Positions 33,126 to 46,158 of a stretch of DNA of 64,000 nt are shown in pieces. The stretch spans positions 73,206,817 through 73,270,816 of the forward strand of contig CM043701.1 of assembly GCA_023935145.1 (NCBI GenBank), read 5' to 3'. Both the position numbers and the translations under genes were made by a program. Under the pieces are notes generated by a model. That model searched no databases, was not told where the DNA came from, and worked only from the letters and a program-made list of their open reading frames with translations. The DNA comes from Bretschneidera sinensis. Taxonomy: Eukaryota > Streptophyta > Magnoliopsida > Brassicales > Akaniaceae. Positions within the stretch are counted from its first letter, which is position 1. Each line of letters begins with the position of its first letter.

Positions 33126-35765
33126 ATAGGTATTCTGATTATTCTCTCTGTCTGCCCATCAGTTTGAGGATGAAAAGTTGTACTAAATTGCAACTGTGTA
33201 CCTATAGCTTTCTAAAAACCCCTCCAAAATCTAGAAGTAAATCTAGAATCTCTATCTGATACAATGCTCAAAGGTACTCCATGTAATCTCACAATTTTCG
33301 CTACATATAATTCAGCCAACTTTTCAGCACTCCATAAAGTTTTAATAGGAAGAAAATGTGAAGACTTAGAAAGTTTATCCACTATAACCCATACAGCATC
33401 ATGACTTCTCTAGATAAGGGGAAAGCCATAAACAAAATCTATACTCACATTCTTTCATGGCCATTCAGATACTGGAAGAGGCTCTAATAAATCTGTCGGA
33501 TGTCTATTCTCAGACTTTACTTATTGACAAATTAAGTATCTAGAAATATACTCAGCTACATCTTTCTTCATCCTTGACCACCAATAATTCTATCTCAACC
33601 CCCAATACATCTTATTATTACCCGGGTGCATAGAATACACATAACCATGAGCCTCTCTTAGTATCTCATTTCTCATCTCAACATCATTAGGAACACAAAC
33701 TCTATGTCACAATACCACCATAACATCTTCTCTAATTCTAGACTCAGTTTACTTCCCACTCAATACTTCATGTTTGATCTTCTCCATCCCTTCATCTCTA
33801 CTCTACATCTGGAACAAACAATCAATAATATAATATTATACCACCATATTTGCCATCGATACTCATCTATCACTGATACTCAACTGCATTCTCATTTCTT
33901 TCAATTCTATCATCAAGCTAATATCATGACTTGCAATAGCGGCAAATCTCCTTGTAGACTTTCTACTCAATGCATTAGCTGCTACATTAGCCTTCCCTTG
34001 ATGATAGTTAATTGTACAGTCATAGTCACTAATCAACTCCGTCAACCTCATCTGCCTCAAATTCAACTCTCTATAGGTAGGTAAATGCGTTAAACTTTTA
34101 TGATCAGTAAAAATTTCACAAGTTGCTCCATACAGATGATTTCTCCAAATCTTCAAAGCAAAAACTATGGTAGTCAATTCTAAATCATGGGTCAGGTAAT
34201 TTCTCTCATGGTTCTTCACTTGTCTAGAATCATATGCTATAACTCTCCTATGTTGCATCAACACACATCCCAAACCTTGATGCGACATATCACTATATAC
34301 CACAAATCCTTCATTATCAGAATGAAGCACTAATACCAGAGCAGTCGTCAATTTCTCTTTCAACAGTTGGAAACTCTTCTCACATTCTTCTGACCACATA
34401 AACTTTACTTCCTTCCTAGTCAATCTAGTCAATGGTCTAGTAATAATAGAAAAATTCTGGATAAACCTCCTATAATAACCAGCCAACCCCAAAAAGCTTT
34501 TAATTTCAGTCACACTAGTTAGTCTTTCCCAATTCAACACTGCCTCCACTTTCTGTGGATCAACTGCTATACCATCTCCTAACACAACAAGCCCCAAGAA
34601 AGATATTTCATTCAACCAAAACTCACGCTTAGAGAACTTTGCATATAATTTGTCTCTCCTCAGAATTTGCAACACTATCTCTAAATGTTGCACATGCTCC
34701 TCTTCATTCTTAGAATATACCTGAATATCACCAATAAATACAATCACAAATCTATCCAAGAATGGTTTAAACACTCGATTAATTAGATTCATAAATGTTG
34801 CAGGAGTATTAATCAACCTAAATGGTATCACAAGGAACTCATGATAGTCATAATGTGTCCTAAAGCAGTCTTAGGCACACCCCCTCCTTTATCTTCAACT
34901 GGTGATAACCTGACCTCAGGTCTATCTTAGAAAATACTCTCGCCCTTGCAATTAATCAAATAAATCATCTATACTGGACAATAGATATTTATTCTTGATA
35001 GTGATCTTGTTCAGTTGTTTATAATCTATACATAACCTCATTGTTCCATCTTTCTTCTTCATAAACAACACAGGGGCTCCCCAAACCGACATACTAGGTC
35101 GAATAAATTGTTTATCTAATAACTCTTGAAGTTAAACTTTCAATTCTCTCAACTCAAATGGTGTCATTCTATAAGGTGCTATAGATATGGGTGCTGATCT
35201 CAGAATCACCTCAATAAAAAACTCAGTCTCCCTATTGGGAGGCAAACCAAACAATTTCTCAGGGAATACATCAAAAAAATCTTTCACCACTAAGATTTCT
35301 TCTAACTTCCTGACTTTCTTTCTAGAATCCACCACATATGCTAAATATCCCTCACAAACCCTCCCCAACCATCTACTAGCAGTCAGGGTAGAAATAAGAC
35401 AGTTTGCAAGTATCTTACGTTTTTCCCTGAAAGTTAAACTCTTCATGTCCAGGTATCCTGAATAGTACATTTTTATTAAAACAATCAACCCAGACATGAT
35501 ACATCGACAACCAATTCATCTCCAAAATCAACCATATTCAAATAAAACAAATTAACTTCAAACCCTCTATCATTCATACGGATTACACAACCCCAATAAA
35601 TAGTTTTAATCATAATTATATCTTCAGTAGGAATCTCAACAATAATTTTATGCTTAAAAGGACTAATATAAACATCAATAGACTTTGTAAACACACTAGA
35701 TGCAAAAGAATTAGTTGTATCAGGATCAACCAACACTGATATATCCACATTTTCTACATACAAAG
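33126..35765 (-). pseudogene. Element E pol: protease, RT, RNase H, integrase fragment
   Basis: 35485-35763 is protease-like (ISVLVDPDTTNSFAS, where D-[TS]-G reads DPD). 33863-34831 is a 322-codon open stretch covering RT and RNase [31 protein letters not shown] (the catalytic DD is changed to GD, so RT is inactive), [59 protein letters not shown] and [11 protein letters not shown]. Integrase follows at 33126-33860 with [20 protein letters not shown] and TFHPQTDGQTER, with stops. This wording and order are those of Tekay/Del-type chromoviruses. Confidence 0.87.
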
Positions 35766-37086
35766 CACCTCAAATTTGGATAATTCTGAGGTAAATATCT
35801 TATTTGATTACATCTATAACGTGTTCTAGTCTTTATATCACATCACCACATCCCCTAGGTAGTACACTCCCACCTCTACCATAACTTTCAGTTCCCATAA
35901 ACTATCTCCCAAATCTAGCGATCCCACCAACATTACTTTGAGTTATAGAAGCTATTGATCTGGCTTGCCTCTAACTCTACATTATAAGTCAATTTTCACA
36001 CGGACGACTCCTCTAGAGTGGTCTCCCATCTTGTACACTCATACTACCACTACCTCTAAAACTTTCATGTCTAAGCCTCTTTAACCACTCTCTCTCTCTC
36101 CCTTAAAATCCATCACATCTTTCTCAATCTGAAGTGTTATATCCACCAACCTAACATAATTCATATACTTCATATAAGTTAGTTTTGATCTAATCTAAAA
36201 ATATAATCCATCTAGGAACCTCTTACACTTCTTATCTTCTATGTCTACCATTTTCGATACAAACCTTGACAAGGCTACAAATCTACTATCATACTAAGCC
36301 ACAATCAACATATTTTACCTCAAATAAATGAAATCTCTCTTCTATTGGGCTCTAAAAGTATATGAGTAATATTTATAAAAGAAAATGCATCCTTAAACCT
36401 ACTCCAAGTTAAGAGTTTATCAACATATGCATTTACCCTGGGAAGAGTATCCTCCCACCATTCTAAAGCTTCTCCTTCTAACTTAAACGAAGCAAAGGCA
36501 ACCCTCTACCTGTCAGTCACTAGTAAAACACCAAATAATCTCTTTACATGTTTCACCCAAAGCTCAGGCTCAAAAAGATTCACAAATCCTTTAAACAGCA
36601 AAGCATTCAACTTAATATATCTAACAAAACAATCTCCCTGCATCTCGTGCATAAACTTACCTTTCCCCTTTTTGAACGTCTGCCATTACTGGATTTACAA
36701 TAACCTCAAGCACTGCTCTAGCCTGTTCATCAAGTCTATGTTATAGATTATCAACTCTATCATCTATTACATTTATTCTCTCAATAGCATGAGCAAGAAC
36801 TTCTCTTAGCTCATCTCTTTCAACTCCAAATTCTCTTACACCTCTACTAGTACCAACTATACCATCAACACGTTCCCTTCCAAGAACCACATACTCAGAC
36901 TCAACCTCCATCTCAACCTTAACTTGTCTAAATATTGGGGACCTACCACGCCCTCTCAGGTCAACAACTCTAACTCTAGGTCTACCACGTCTAAGCAGTA
37001 TCCTCAAACTCTGTATTAAAATATAATTTAATTAAATATTCTACTTCTTTAAATTTTTATGCAGTTTACATAATCATAAAACCTAA
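35766..37086 (-). pseudogene. Element E gag and leader
   Basis: 36741-37007 is an open N-terminal gag stretch rich in arginine (MRILLRRGRPRVRVVDLRGR). Downstream, gag-like sequence continues to about 35800 with many stops and no intact zinc knuckle found. Confidence 0.65.
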
Positions 37087-37099
37087 GGCTCTGATACCA
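37087..37099 (-). other. Element E primer-binding site
   Basis: Minus-strand TGGTATCAGAGCC, complementary to initiator tRNA-Met, four bases past the LTR end. Confidence 0.88.
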
Positions 37100-37103
37100 A
37101 AAT

Positions 37104-39415
37104 TGTAACGACCCATCCCAGGTTGGCCACCCCGAGACGGTGTCGTCACGTTTTGAAATCCCAGTACGACATATATATTCAAAAATATAACATACATCAA
37201 CTGAAATTAAAAATTACATCCAATCCTTAACTCTTTTCAAATGAGATACATCATCATTCTCCTATCAGAAGCAATATATAAATATAAAAAAAATGCATGA
37301 AAAGATTTTATTAACAATTTTATTTTTTTTTCTTTCTTACAATGTCTGAGGACTTGACCACGGGACTTACTTAAGGCAATTACTCTGATATTAGCTCTAA
37401 ACTTTGTCTGTCCTGCCCGTTACCTAAAAATTTTCAACATTGAGGAGTGAGTTTCACAAGCTCAGTGAATTAAATTTACTAGAAGTACTCGATTCTATAC
37501 TTCTGGTCACATCTTATAATTCAATCATTTCTAATTCATCAATATTAATCATCTATTTCTTCACATATAATGATCCAATCTTTCAAATAATCTTCCAATA
37601 TTCATTCATCTATACATCATATAATTCAATAATAATATTCTATTAGCACTACTAATATCATAATTCCAACCATTTATTAACCTCTTCTTAAATTAATCGT
37701 CAAATATATCAATTTTTCTTCTCATATATTTAAACATATCAAGATTATCAATTCAATATCATTATTTAGCTCATTATGAGGTTCACAGCATATAATCTAT
37801 CAATCAAATAATTTTATCATATCATACTTTCATATTTCTTTCTCACCATATTTGTCTCTCTGTGAGTGTCTATCAATAATTTCACAATTAAGACTGATAC
37901 TTTAGCATCTCAATCAATAATAATAAAATAACCAAATAAATAAATGCATGTGTTTAAATCATCTTTCTTTCTTCTTTTTTTTCATCTCATTATCTCAAAT
38001 TATTATCTGGGAACATCTTCCCACATGTCAACATGTTTCAACCAAATTAGTTGTTTTCCTTGTTTTCTCATCCAGACCAGCTGCCTTCTTGGTCTTTTCT
38101 TCCAAACCAGCCGTCTGGTCTTCTCAGCCAGACCAGCTGCCTTCTTGATCTTCTCTTTTATGCATATGAACAATAACATGCAGTGCAAGCAAGCATACAT
38201 CAAAGCATTCAATTTAACTATTTCTTTCTCAAAATTATTACTTTATTATATATATTAAATAGTCTCCTCATATCTTATATCAAATTATCAATCATAGCTT
38301 TTCAAGAATTTCATTTATCATTACATTATTTATTTCATCAACTTATTATTTCAATAATATTGTTTCTTATATAATAAATTTTTAACATATCAATTATTCA
38401 CATAATATCAACCAACCAACTATCATTTATCATCCAATCATTATAATTTAATAATTAATTCAAATATCATCACTTTATATTTCATATTTATTTCGACTAT
38501 TAAAAGTAAATCTAACTCACCACATAACACTTAAAGTTACCTGTGGATCACCTTCTTGCCTTTTCTGCTCCTTTCAACAATTTCTTTAGGTTGCTGATCA
38601 CCAACACCTGATCATAACCTTTCATAAATCTTATTATTTCATAACTTAATTCAAATAATATAATTATTTAGTTGTGAGTTTTATTGAAAATTTACATCAA
38701 ATTTGATGAAGTCTTGCTATTGTAATTGAATGACGGTACTATCTCTAATCTTTGAGAAATTTTCTTTATAACTTTTTGCTAAGAAATTTGAATTGAAAAA
38801 AGAAGAAAATCAAACAGGATTTGGTAAGGAAAAAGTCTTTGTTTCAGAGACTTATAAATTTCTTCTTTTTTCTCCTTCTCCATAACTTAACGATTTTTTT
38901 TTTCCTTCACTACTTAACCATTCTGATTTTTTTTTCCGTTACCACTCAGAGACAATTTTTTTTTTTACAGTCGTTTCGCTACTTCGTGAAGTCTGTGATT
39001 TTTTAATACAATTTACATATTTACCATTGGTTATTTACAATTCTGCCATCATTTAAAATTTTATGTTTTGCCATTATATAATTACAATTTTGCCATTTAT
39101 CATTTAAAATCAATTTTTCATCTTTCCTTCCTTCCAAAAATTTTATAAAAATTATAGAGAAATATAAAAATTTATATTTTCTTCTAAAAAAAATTAATTA
39201 TTTTCCTCAACTTCAGTCAATATTTTTCTTCAAAATTCTTTCATTTCAACTTCAAATTTCAATATTTTCTTCTTCAAAAATTTCTAACTCTTTTCAACAA
39301 AATTTTCAATATTATTTCAAATCAATATGAAATCTTTCATCAATGGATTATTTAATTCACTATAATATATGTAAATTTACTTCTTTACCCTTATTTTACG
39401 AACATGAGTACTACA
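37104..39415 (-). repeat. Element E 5' LTR
   Basis: About 2.3 kb, from TGTAGTACTCATG to GGGTCGTTACA on the minus strand, typical in length for Tekay-type LTRs. The outer end is fixed by the join to the Copia frame of element F (coding up to VGLIDNKVA). At 38045-38160 a short unit containing CCAGCTGCCTTCTT and CCAGACCAGC repeats about three times. No second copy for comparison. Confidence 0.78.
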
Positions 39416-40160
39416 GCAACCTTGTTATCTATCAAACCAACTCGAGTAAGAAGATCAGAAGCATACTTAGCATGAGATAAATAATAACTAGTGGAATCAG
39501 AGGATACTTCAAGACCCAAAAAGTAGCTAAGAGAACCCAAATACGGATTTTCAAATTCTTGACTAAGAAATGCTTTGAGCTCAGAAATACCATGTATATC
39601 ATCATATGTCATGATCATATCATTAACATACAAGAGAAGAAAAATATAACCTCATTCAATTTTCTTGAGAGAAAAAATGTTGTGTCATAAAAGCTTGAAA
39701 TGGAACCAAACCGGTTGACAATGGAGCTAAATTTTGCAAACCAAACTCATGGAGCTTGTTTAAGACCATGTAGAGCTCGTCGTAGATGACACACTTGATC
39801 AGGTAGGTGATCATAACCAAGAGGGGGTTGCATGTAAACTTCTTCATCAAGATTACCATTGAGAAAGGCATTTTTTATGTCCATTTGAAACATATTCCAT
39901 TTTTCGTACTATAGCGATAACAAGCAAACTACGAGCAGATATAAGGCGGGCAATAGGAACAAATTTTTCTTTATAGTCAATATCATATTCTTGAGCATAA
40001 CCTTTAGCAAAAAGACGAGCTTTGTAGCGTTCCATAGACCCATCAGGATGAGTTTTGATTTTATAGACCCACTTACAACCAATTGTAGTTTTACTAAAGG
40101 GTATATCAACCAAATCCTAAGTATGAGTTTTAGCAAATGCTTGAAGCTCATCATTCATTG
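39416..40160 (-). pseudogene. Element F reverse transcriptase
   Basis: 40113-39853 has GCKWVYKIKTHPDGSMERYKARL and GYAQEYDIDYKEKFVPIARL, the usual start of Copia RT. 39871-39656 in shifted frames covers LNGNLDEEVYMQPP-like sequence. 39633-39416 has YVNDMIMTYDD (expected YVDDMI; the first catalytic Asp is now Asn) and LKAFLSQEFENPYLGSLSYFLGLEV, ending at DNKVA where element E begins. Confidence 0.85.
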
Positions 40161-41030
40161 CTTGATACCAAAGAGGATCAAAACTGGCTTCCTGATAGGA
40201 TTGGAGTTCATATAAAGAGGTAATGGCAGAAAAACAATGATAATCATGAAGATGAGCAGGTGGTTTTCTTACCCGAGAAGAAAGACGACAAACAGTTGAG
40301 TCCGAAGACTCGGGAAGAGCTGGACTAGAACCATCAAAAGTAGCATACTCTACAGACTGAGCCGTCGTAGTAGTGTCAAAAGAAACCTGTGGGAGCTCAA
40401 TTAAATTGTCAGAAACATTGTCATCAGAAAATAAGTCAACAGAAGAATCAAAGAAAAATAAAACAGAGCTATTGAGAGAGGATAAAAAAGAGGATAAGGA
40501 AGAAAACATCTTGTGTTCCCAGAAAACAACATGATAAGAAACACTAAGTCGGTTAGGTATAGGATCCCAACATCTATAACCTTTATATTCAATGCCATAG
40601 CCTAGAAAACAACAAAGTCTAGCATGGGGTTCTAACTTGGTGCATTCATGGGGTTGAAGGTGAACAAAACAGGCACAACCAAATAATTTAAGAAGGTTAT
40701 AATATAAAGGAGTACCATACAGGCATTCATATGGAGATTGATGTTGAATGATATGGGACTGAATATGATTAATGGTGTAGACAGCAGTAATAGTGGCTTC
40801 CCTCCAAAAATGCTCAAGACAAGAGGCATAAATGACTAAGTCATGGACAATTCAAGGATATATCTATGTTTACGTTCAACACGCCCATTTTGTTAAGAAG
40901 TATCAGGACATGAGCGATGAGGAGAGTACTTGGCTCTGAAGAAAATAAAGAAAACCATATTCTAAATATTCCATGGCATTGTCAGCACGAAAAGTACACG
41001 AAAATTGAGTCTTAAACATAGCTGCTAAAT
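40161..41030 (-). pseudogene. Element F integrase C-terminal region and linker
   Basis: Minus-strand fragments in changing frames include FGCACFVHLQPHECTKLEP and FLGYGIEYKGYRCWDPI, the integrase C-terminal signature of Copia elements. A linker follows that ends SSRVRKPPAHLHDYHCF (40117-40509), the usual junction before RT. The integrase catalytic core lies at about 40840-41160 and is degenerate. Confidence 0.8.
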
Positions 41031-42499
41031 CTGTGGTTATTCAGAGCGAGTGCACATAAAATACAGCTAAATGTAGCGAGAAAAATCATCAACAAAAATA
41101 TAAGTAAAAAAAAAGTATTATGATCCCCCCATAGTGGCATTAGGAAAGGGACTCTAAACACTTTAATGAATTAAATCAAAAGGAGCAAATAAAACTGAAG
41201 TACAATTAGTAAAAAAGGTAAAGCAGTTTGTTTAGCAAGTTCACATGGTAAACAATCAAAATGATCATCCTTAACAGAATGTAAAGAACCAATAGAAAGT
41301 AATGGACGTAAGCAACTAACAAAAGCATGACCTAAACGCGAATGCCAAAGACTTAGAGGAGAAATATCTGATACTAAAGTGGAAGCAAAAAAACTAAGTA
41401 GAATATGAAAATTGATGAGCTCAAACATGCGTCCTACTTTACGGTCAGTCCCAATAGTTTATCCCATCTGAGGATCCTGTACAACACAAGTTTGACCCAA
41501 AAAAAGAACATGAAGATAAATATGTGGTTATTCAGAGCGAGTGCACATAAAATACAGCTAAATGTAGCGAAAAAAATCATCAACAAAAATATTAAAAAAA
41601 AAAATATTATGATCCCCCTATAGTGGCATTAGGAAAGGGACTCTAAACACTTTAATGAATTAAATCAAAATGAGCAAATAAAATTGAAGTACAATTAGTA
41701 AAAAAGGTAAAGCAGTTTGTTTAGCAAGTTCACATGGTAAACAATCAAAATGATCATCCTTAACAGAATCTAAAGAACCAATAGAAAGTAATGGACGTAA
41801 GCAACAAACAGAAGCATGACCTAAACGCGAATGCCAAAGACTTAGAGGAGAAATATCTGATACTAAAGTGGAAGCAAAAAAACTATGTAGAATATGAAAA
41901 TTGATGAGCTCGAACATGCGTCATACTTTACGGTCGGTCCCAAGAGTTTATCCCATCTGAGGATCCTGTACAACACAAGTTTGACCCAAAAAAAGAACAT
42001 GAAGATAAATCTGTGGTTATTCAGAGCGAGTGCACATAAGATACAGCTAAATGTAGCGAAAAAAATCATCAACAAAAATATTAAAAAAAAAAAAAAAGTA
42101 TTATGATCCCCCTATAGTGGCATTAGGAAAGGGACTCTAAACACTTTAATGAATTAAATCAAAAGGAGCAAATAAAATTGAAGTACAATTAGTAAAAAAA
42201 GGTAAAGCAGTTTGTTTAGCAAGTTCACATGGTAAACAATAAAAATGATCATCCTTAACAGAATCTAAAGAACCAATAGAAAGTAATGGACGTAAGCAAC
42301 TAATAGAAGCATGACCTAAACGCGAATGCCAAAGACTTAGAGGGGAAATATCTGATACTAAAGTGGAAGCAAAAAAACTAAGTAGAATATGAAAATTGAT
42401 GAGCTCGAACATGCGTCCTACTTTACGGTCGGTCCCAAGAGTTTATCCCATCTGAGGATCCTGTACAACACAAGTTTGACCCAAAAAAAGAACATGAAA
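41031..42499 (-). repeat. Element F tandem triplication of the GAG-pre-integrase region
   Basis: Three direct copies of a unit of about 490 bp: 41031-41521, 41522-42010 and 42011-42499. Each encodes LWHSRLGHA...LPCELAKQT (the H-H-C-C zinc-binding part of integrase) on the minus strand, at 41171-41428, 41660-41917 and 42146-42412. The copies differ at only a few positions and in the length of an A run. The junctions share TAAAT with the left flank, suggesting replication slippage or unequal crossing-over at microhomology. Confidence 0.88.
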
Positions 42500-43401
42500 T
42501 CCCATGTCACAGAGTTTTCCAGTATAAATAACATTCAAAGAAAGCTTGGGAATTAAAAAGGTGTTAGGTTAGGACAATGTGGGCATAGAAATGTGACTGG
42601 TGTGACTAACATGCATAGAAGATCCATTAGTAGTATGAATGACAGGGGCATAAGAATCACATACTTTTGAAATGAAAATATAAGAATAAACAATCATGTG
42701 ATTATAACATGTAAAATCAAAATACCAAGGGGAAGTACTTGAGGTGGTAGACATAGTAGTAACAAGTAGAGTAATGGAGTTAGAGAAAACCTATTTTATG
42801 AGGGCTTCAAGATCATTGATCGAAAATGTAGGTGTAGAGGAACCATTATGAGAACCTTAAGAGGCAGTAGCAGTGGTGAACTAAGATCCAAAGTTAAAGG
42901 TAGATTGCATGCCTAGTCTAGATTTAAAACCCCGAGGAAATTACCTCTCGGGGTCGAATGGGATAATACGCAAGAAAATGACCATTCTGATAACAATATC
43001 AATAAACCTTATTTGGACAATCTGTAATAAAATGTCCAAGCTTTTAACAATAGTGACAAGTCTTCTAATTTCGGGGAAAATGAGTAGTAGGGTGGTCATA
43101 ATACCATAGCAAAGAGAACTGAATAATGTAAACAAAATTGGAGAAAACAAACCTCAAAATCAGAAAAAGCACATTAAAAAACCTTAGGAGCCGATCTGAC
43201 AAAGACAAAAACCGATCAAAAAAGAGTTGAACTGGAGAGTTACAAAAACAGAGCAAACCGACTTGAACCGAATAGGTGAACCAGAGTGTTACAGAGCAAA
43301 CTGACTTGAACCGGAGCGCGACCTGCAGACCAAAAACTTCTTGAAGACCAGAGGGAACAATAGCAGACCTGAAAAATTCTTAAAAAGAAAATGAGCCTAG
43401 A
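42500..43401 (-). pseudogene. Element F protease start and gag C-terminus
   Basis: 42569-42754 reads SPWYFDFTCYNHMIVYS, the Copia protease motif with the catalytic DSG changed to DFT. Around 43000-43080 a zinc knuckle can be read as CHYC, stop, KLGHFITDCP. The stretch next to the primer site holds no long frame; most of gag appears deleted, since only about 900 bp separate protease from the primer site. Confidence 0.7.
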
Positions 43402-43413
43402 GCTTTGATACCA
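43402..43413 (-). other. Element F primer-binding site
   Basis: Minus-strand TGGTATCAAAGC: one mismatch to the initiator tRNA-Met complement found in elements A and E. Confidence 0.7.
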
Positions 43414-43540
43414 TGTTTGAAAACTAAGTAGAATACTAATAGGTCTTTGAAAGAGAATAATTGTATTAAGTATATTGAATTTACAAATGTACAACAATAT
43501 ATAATGATACAAAAAGTCAAGTATGACAAATATAAATTAG
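43414..43540 (-). repeat. Element F 5' LTR (outer end uncertain)
   Basis: Minus-strand LTR ending TTTTCAAACA against the primer site. A TGTCTAATTT about 130 bp further could be the start, giving a very short LTR. No second copy is available to confirm. Confidence 0.45.
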
Positions 43541-45878
43541 ACAAATATTCAAAAATTAATTATAATAAAAAAATATATAATTTCTTAATTATAATAAAAT
43601 AAATTTTTTAATTATATTCTATGAATTTGGTTGAGTTCATCCGTGAAACATTGACCTCCAAGCCAAGTGAAGGCATGGACATTAATTGAACTCTATAAGA
43701 CGAGAAGAACTAAGAATATGCCTTTGTTGTAGTTTTCTCAAAAAAGGTGACGAAGATGGCTAGCTAGCATCACGTGCGATATTGTACGGGTTAGTTGCTA
43801 GTTTTTGGGAGTACGAGCCGAACCATATGCTACGCACGTGTTTTATACTTACATGAAGTAATTGTTATATTAAATCATTGAAACTGTTTCTTTCATTTTT
43901 ATCCACTAAATTTAGTTAAGTAAGTAGCATTAATGGTTTCCTCAAAGCCGTTTCTCCTTCTTATACATTGACGTTAGTTAAGTAAGCAATACTAATAGTT
44001 TTCTCAGATTCAATCCTTTTAGAACCTAGGGCAGTCTTACTTTTTTCCAAATCTGTACAATAAGTTGGTTTGAGTTGGTTTTTTGAACATTGGGTTTGGA
44101 TTTAAAATATTTTAACCTCGATAATTTAAGTTATATTGCAAAGTTAAATTTTTGTAACTCAATCCAAACTAGTAATTTAATGAATATATTTTATTATTTT
44201 TATATTGCTTTGCCATTCAATTCTAATTAACATAGAAATATGCTTTCATAATTAATCATGATCAATAACGTTATGTCTTATGGATCATATATTATAATTA
44301 AGTTTTATTTAAAAATCAAGTATTAAAATAATTAATACCTGTATAAAATTAATTTATTTATTGACTTTACTAATACCAATTACTCTAACTAGGTATGCCA
44401 AATGTTCTACCTTTTTTCTTATTTAATTTAATTTTATTAAAACAAAGTGAGGTATTTTGAAATGGAAATGAAAATAAACAAGAGAATGATTCAAATTAAG
44501 AACAACTCAATAAAACATGTTTATTGCACGCTCTTAAAAAAAAATACCCAGCATGTTTTTAATGAAGAGTGAGGTATAAATAGAATATTTATTATGAAAT
44601 ATATTTAAATTAACTATAAATTAAAATAATAGAGTAAATTGAAACCCAATCCAACTGAAAGTCAGCAGACACGTAACAATAACACAACACCTGGCATACC
44701 TTTATTTTTTGTATTTAATCAAGGTAAAAATGGAAACAAAATGTATCATCAGTGCCATGAGTACCATCAAATCATCAATGGCGTGTTTTTAGCTTTTGGT
44801 TAGATGTAAATTTTTAAATTTTAATGATTTAAATTATATTTAAGTAATTCACAAATAAAATTAATAATATATCCTTTTCATAATGTAAGTGTAGGATATA
44901 AAAGTCGTCTATGCATGCGGTGGATCCATGCTTCTTTTTTTACCTATAATTATAATTAGGTTAAAATATATGAATAACTATGCAGTTTGATCTATTTTCA
45001 TAATAAATTTTAAGTTTTTTGGTGTAAGATAAAAAAATATTTTAATTAATTACAATATAACTCTTTTTAAACATTATTCATAAATGAAATTATTTTAAAA
45101 ACTTAACAATAAAAAACATTTTATCATAAATTTTTGTACACATGCAAAGATAAGTGTGATCTATCAAAAAAAATTTAAGTTTTTTTTATTATCGAAAATA
45201 TTTTTTTCTTATTAATGATTGAAAAAATCTAAAAAATATAACATGCGAGTGAAAAAATCTTAAAAATTATTGGATAACTTCTAAATAATTTATAGAATTT
45301 ATTAGATATAAAAATTGATGAATCATATACCCAAATAGATATAAATATATTATAAAATTAACAGAAATCCACCATATATTAATCATGCAAATTATATGAT
45401 TAACTTGTTATAAACTGAACTCAAGGTTTATTATACAAATGGGCTAAGCCACATTATTCTCTTTCTCATATTGATGCATGTGAAGTCCAATTAGTCAAAA
45501 TTAATTAATGGATAGCTCAAGCAATTGTCGTTAAAGAAAGAAAAATGGATAACATCCCCATGATCGACATATATAAGCTCTAATTTGTTCTTGAAGAGGA
45601 GGAATGTGACAGCATTGGCTGAAAATATTGTCACAGTTAATTAGTTACATGATAAAAACAAGAAAAGAACCTTCGTTTAGAAATTTCATAGGAGCTGAAA
45701 ACCATCAAGTTGTAGCTCAAAATCATTGTTCATGTACTTCTTATCAATTATCATTATATGATTAATAGAGTGATTTAATTGCATGGATTGGTACATGTAA
45801 CATTGTTTTCTTACCATATCAAAATCAAGCCATTGTACACAAGCACAATATCATTTGGCTGCATGTCGCATGTGAAGT
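43541..45878. other. AT-rich intergenic DNA, nothing recognised
   Basis: About 2.3 kb with no open frame of note, no motif of a known element and no RNA gene that I can recognise. Confidence 0.6.
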
Positions 45879-46028
45879 AGACAAAAGAGAGGCTCTTTCC
45901 GGGAAGTATAGAAAAATAATTTGTGGCAAGGGAACTATTTTGAGTAAATCATATATATAGACAAAAGACAGGCTCTTTCCGAAAAGCAGAGGAAAATAAT
46001 CTGTTGCAAAAGCAATTATTTTGAGTAA

Positions 46029-46038
<10 letters not shown>
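45879..46038. repeat. 80-bp tandem duplication
   Basis: Two adjacent 80-bp copies (45879-45958 and 45959-46038), each containing 'gaggctctttcc' or 'caggctctttcc' and ending in 'gagtaaatcatatatat'. They differ at roughly a dozen positions. The second runs into the AT microsatellite, which may have grown from the ATATAT at the end of the unit. Confidence 0.85.

Positions 46039-46084
<46 letters not shown>
46032..46084. repeat. (AT)n microsatellite
   Basis: Uninterrupted AT dinucleotide run of about 53 bases. Confidence 0.97.
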
Positions 46085-46087
<3 letters not shown>

Positions 46088-46158
46088 TAATATTTTTTTT
46101 CTAAAGTAAATAGACGACTCTTGTTTGTCTTTCTGTAATTATGCTGATAAAAAAAATA

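Larger units (their letters stand above)
33126..39415 (-). mobile_element. Element E: Tekay/Del-like chromovirus (Gypsy), 3' half missing
   Basis: Minus-strand Gypsy element: 5' LTR 37104-39415, initiator-tRNA primer site, gag, protease, reverse transcriptase, RNase H and integrase up to the QTDGQTER segment, where it stops. The integrase end, any chromodomain and the 3' LTR are absent. The right edge abuts Copia element F inside its RNase H, as expected if E inserted into F; base pairs 39416-39420 (GCAAC) would be one target duplication, but the partner was lost with the 3' end. Confidence 0.85.
39416..43540 (-). mobile_element. Element F: Copia retrotransposon, cut at RNase H by element E
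   Basis: Minus-strand Copia: short LTR near 43414-43540, primer site, gag zinc knuckle, protease, three tandem copies of the GAG-pre-integrase zinc-finger region, integrase, RT. It ends at 39416 against the LTR of E; the rest of RNase H and the 3' LTR are not in the window. All domains are broken. Confidence 0.82.

Noticed and set aside
33704..34084. 126-codon plus-strand frame
   Set aside because: It is the antisense of the RNase H/integrase part of element E, which has clear motifs on the minus strand.
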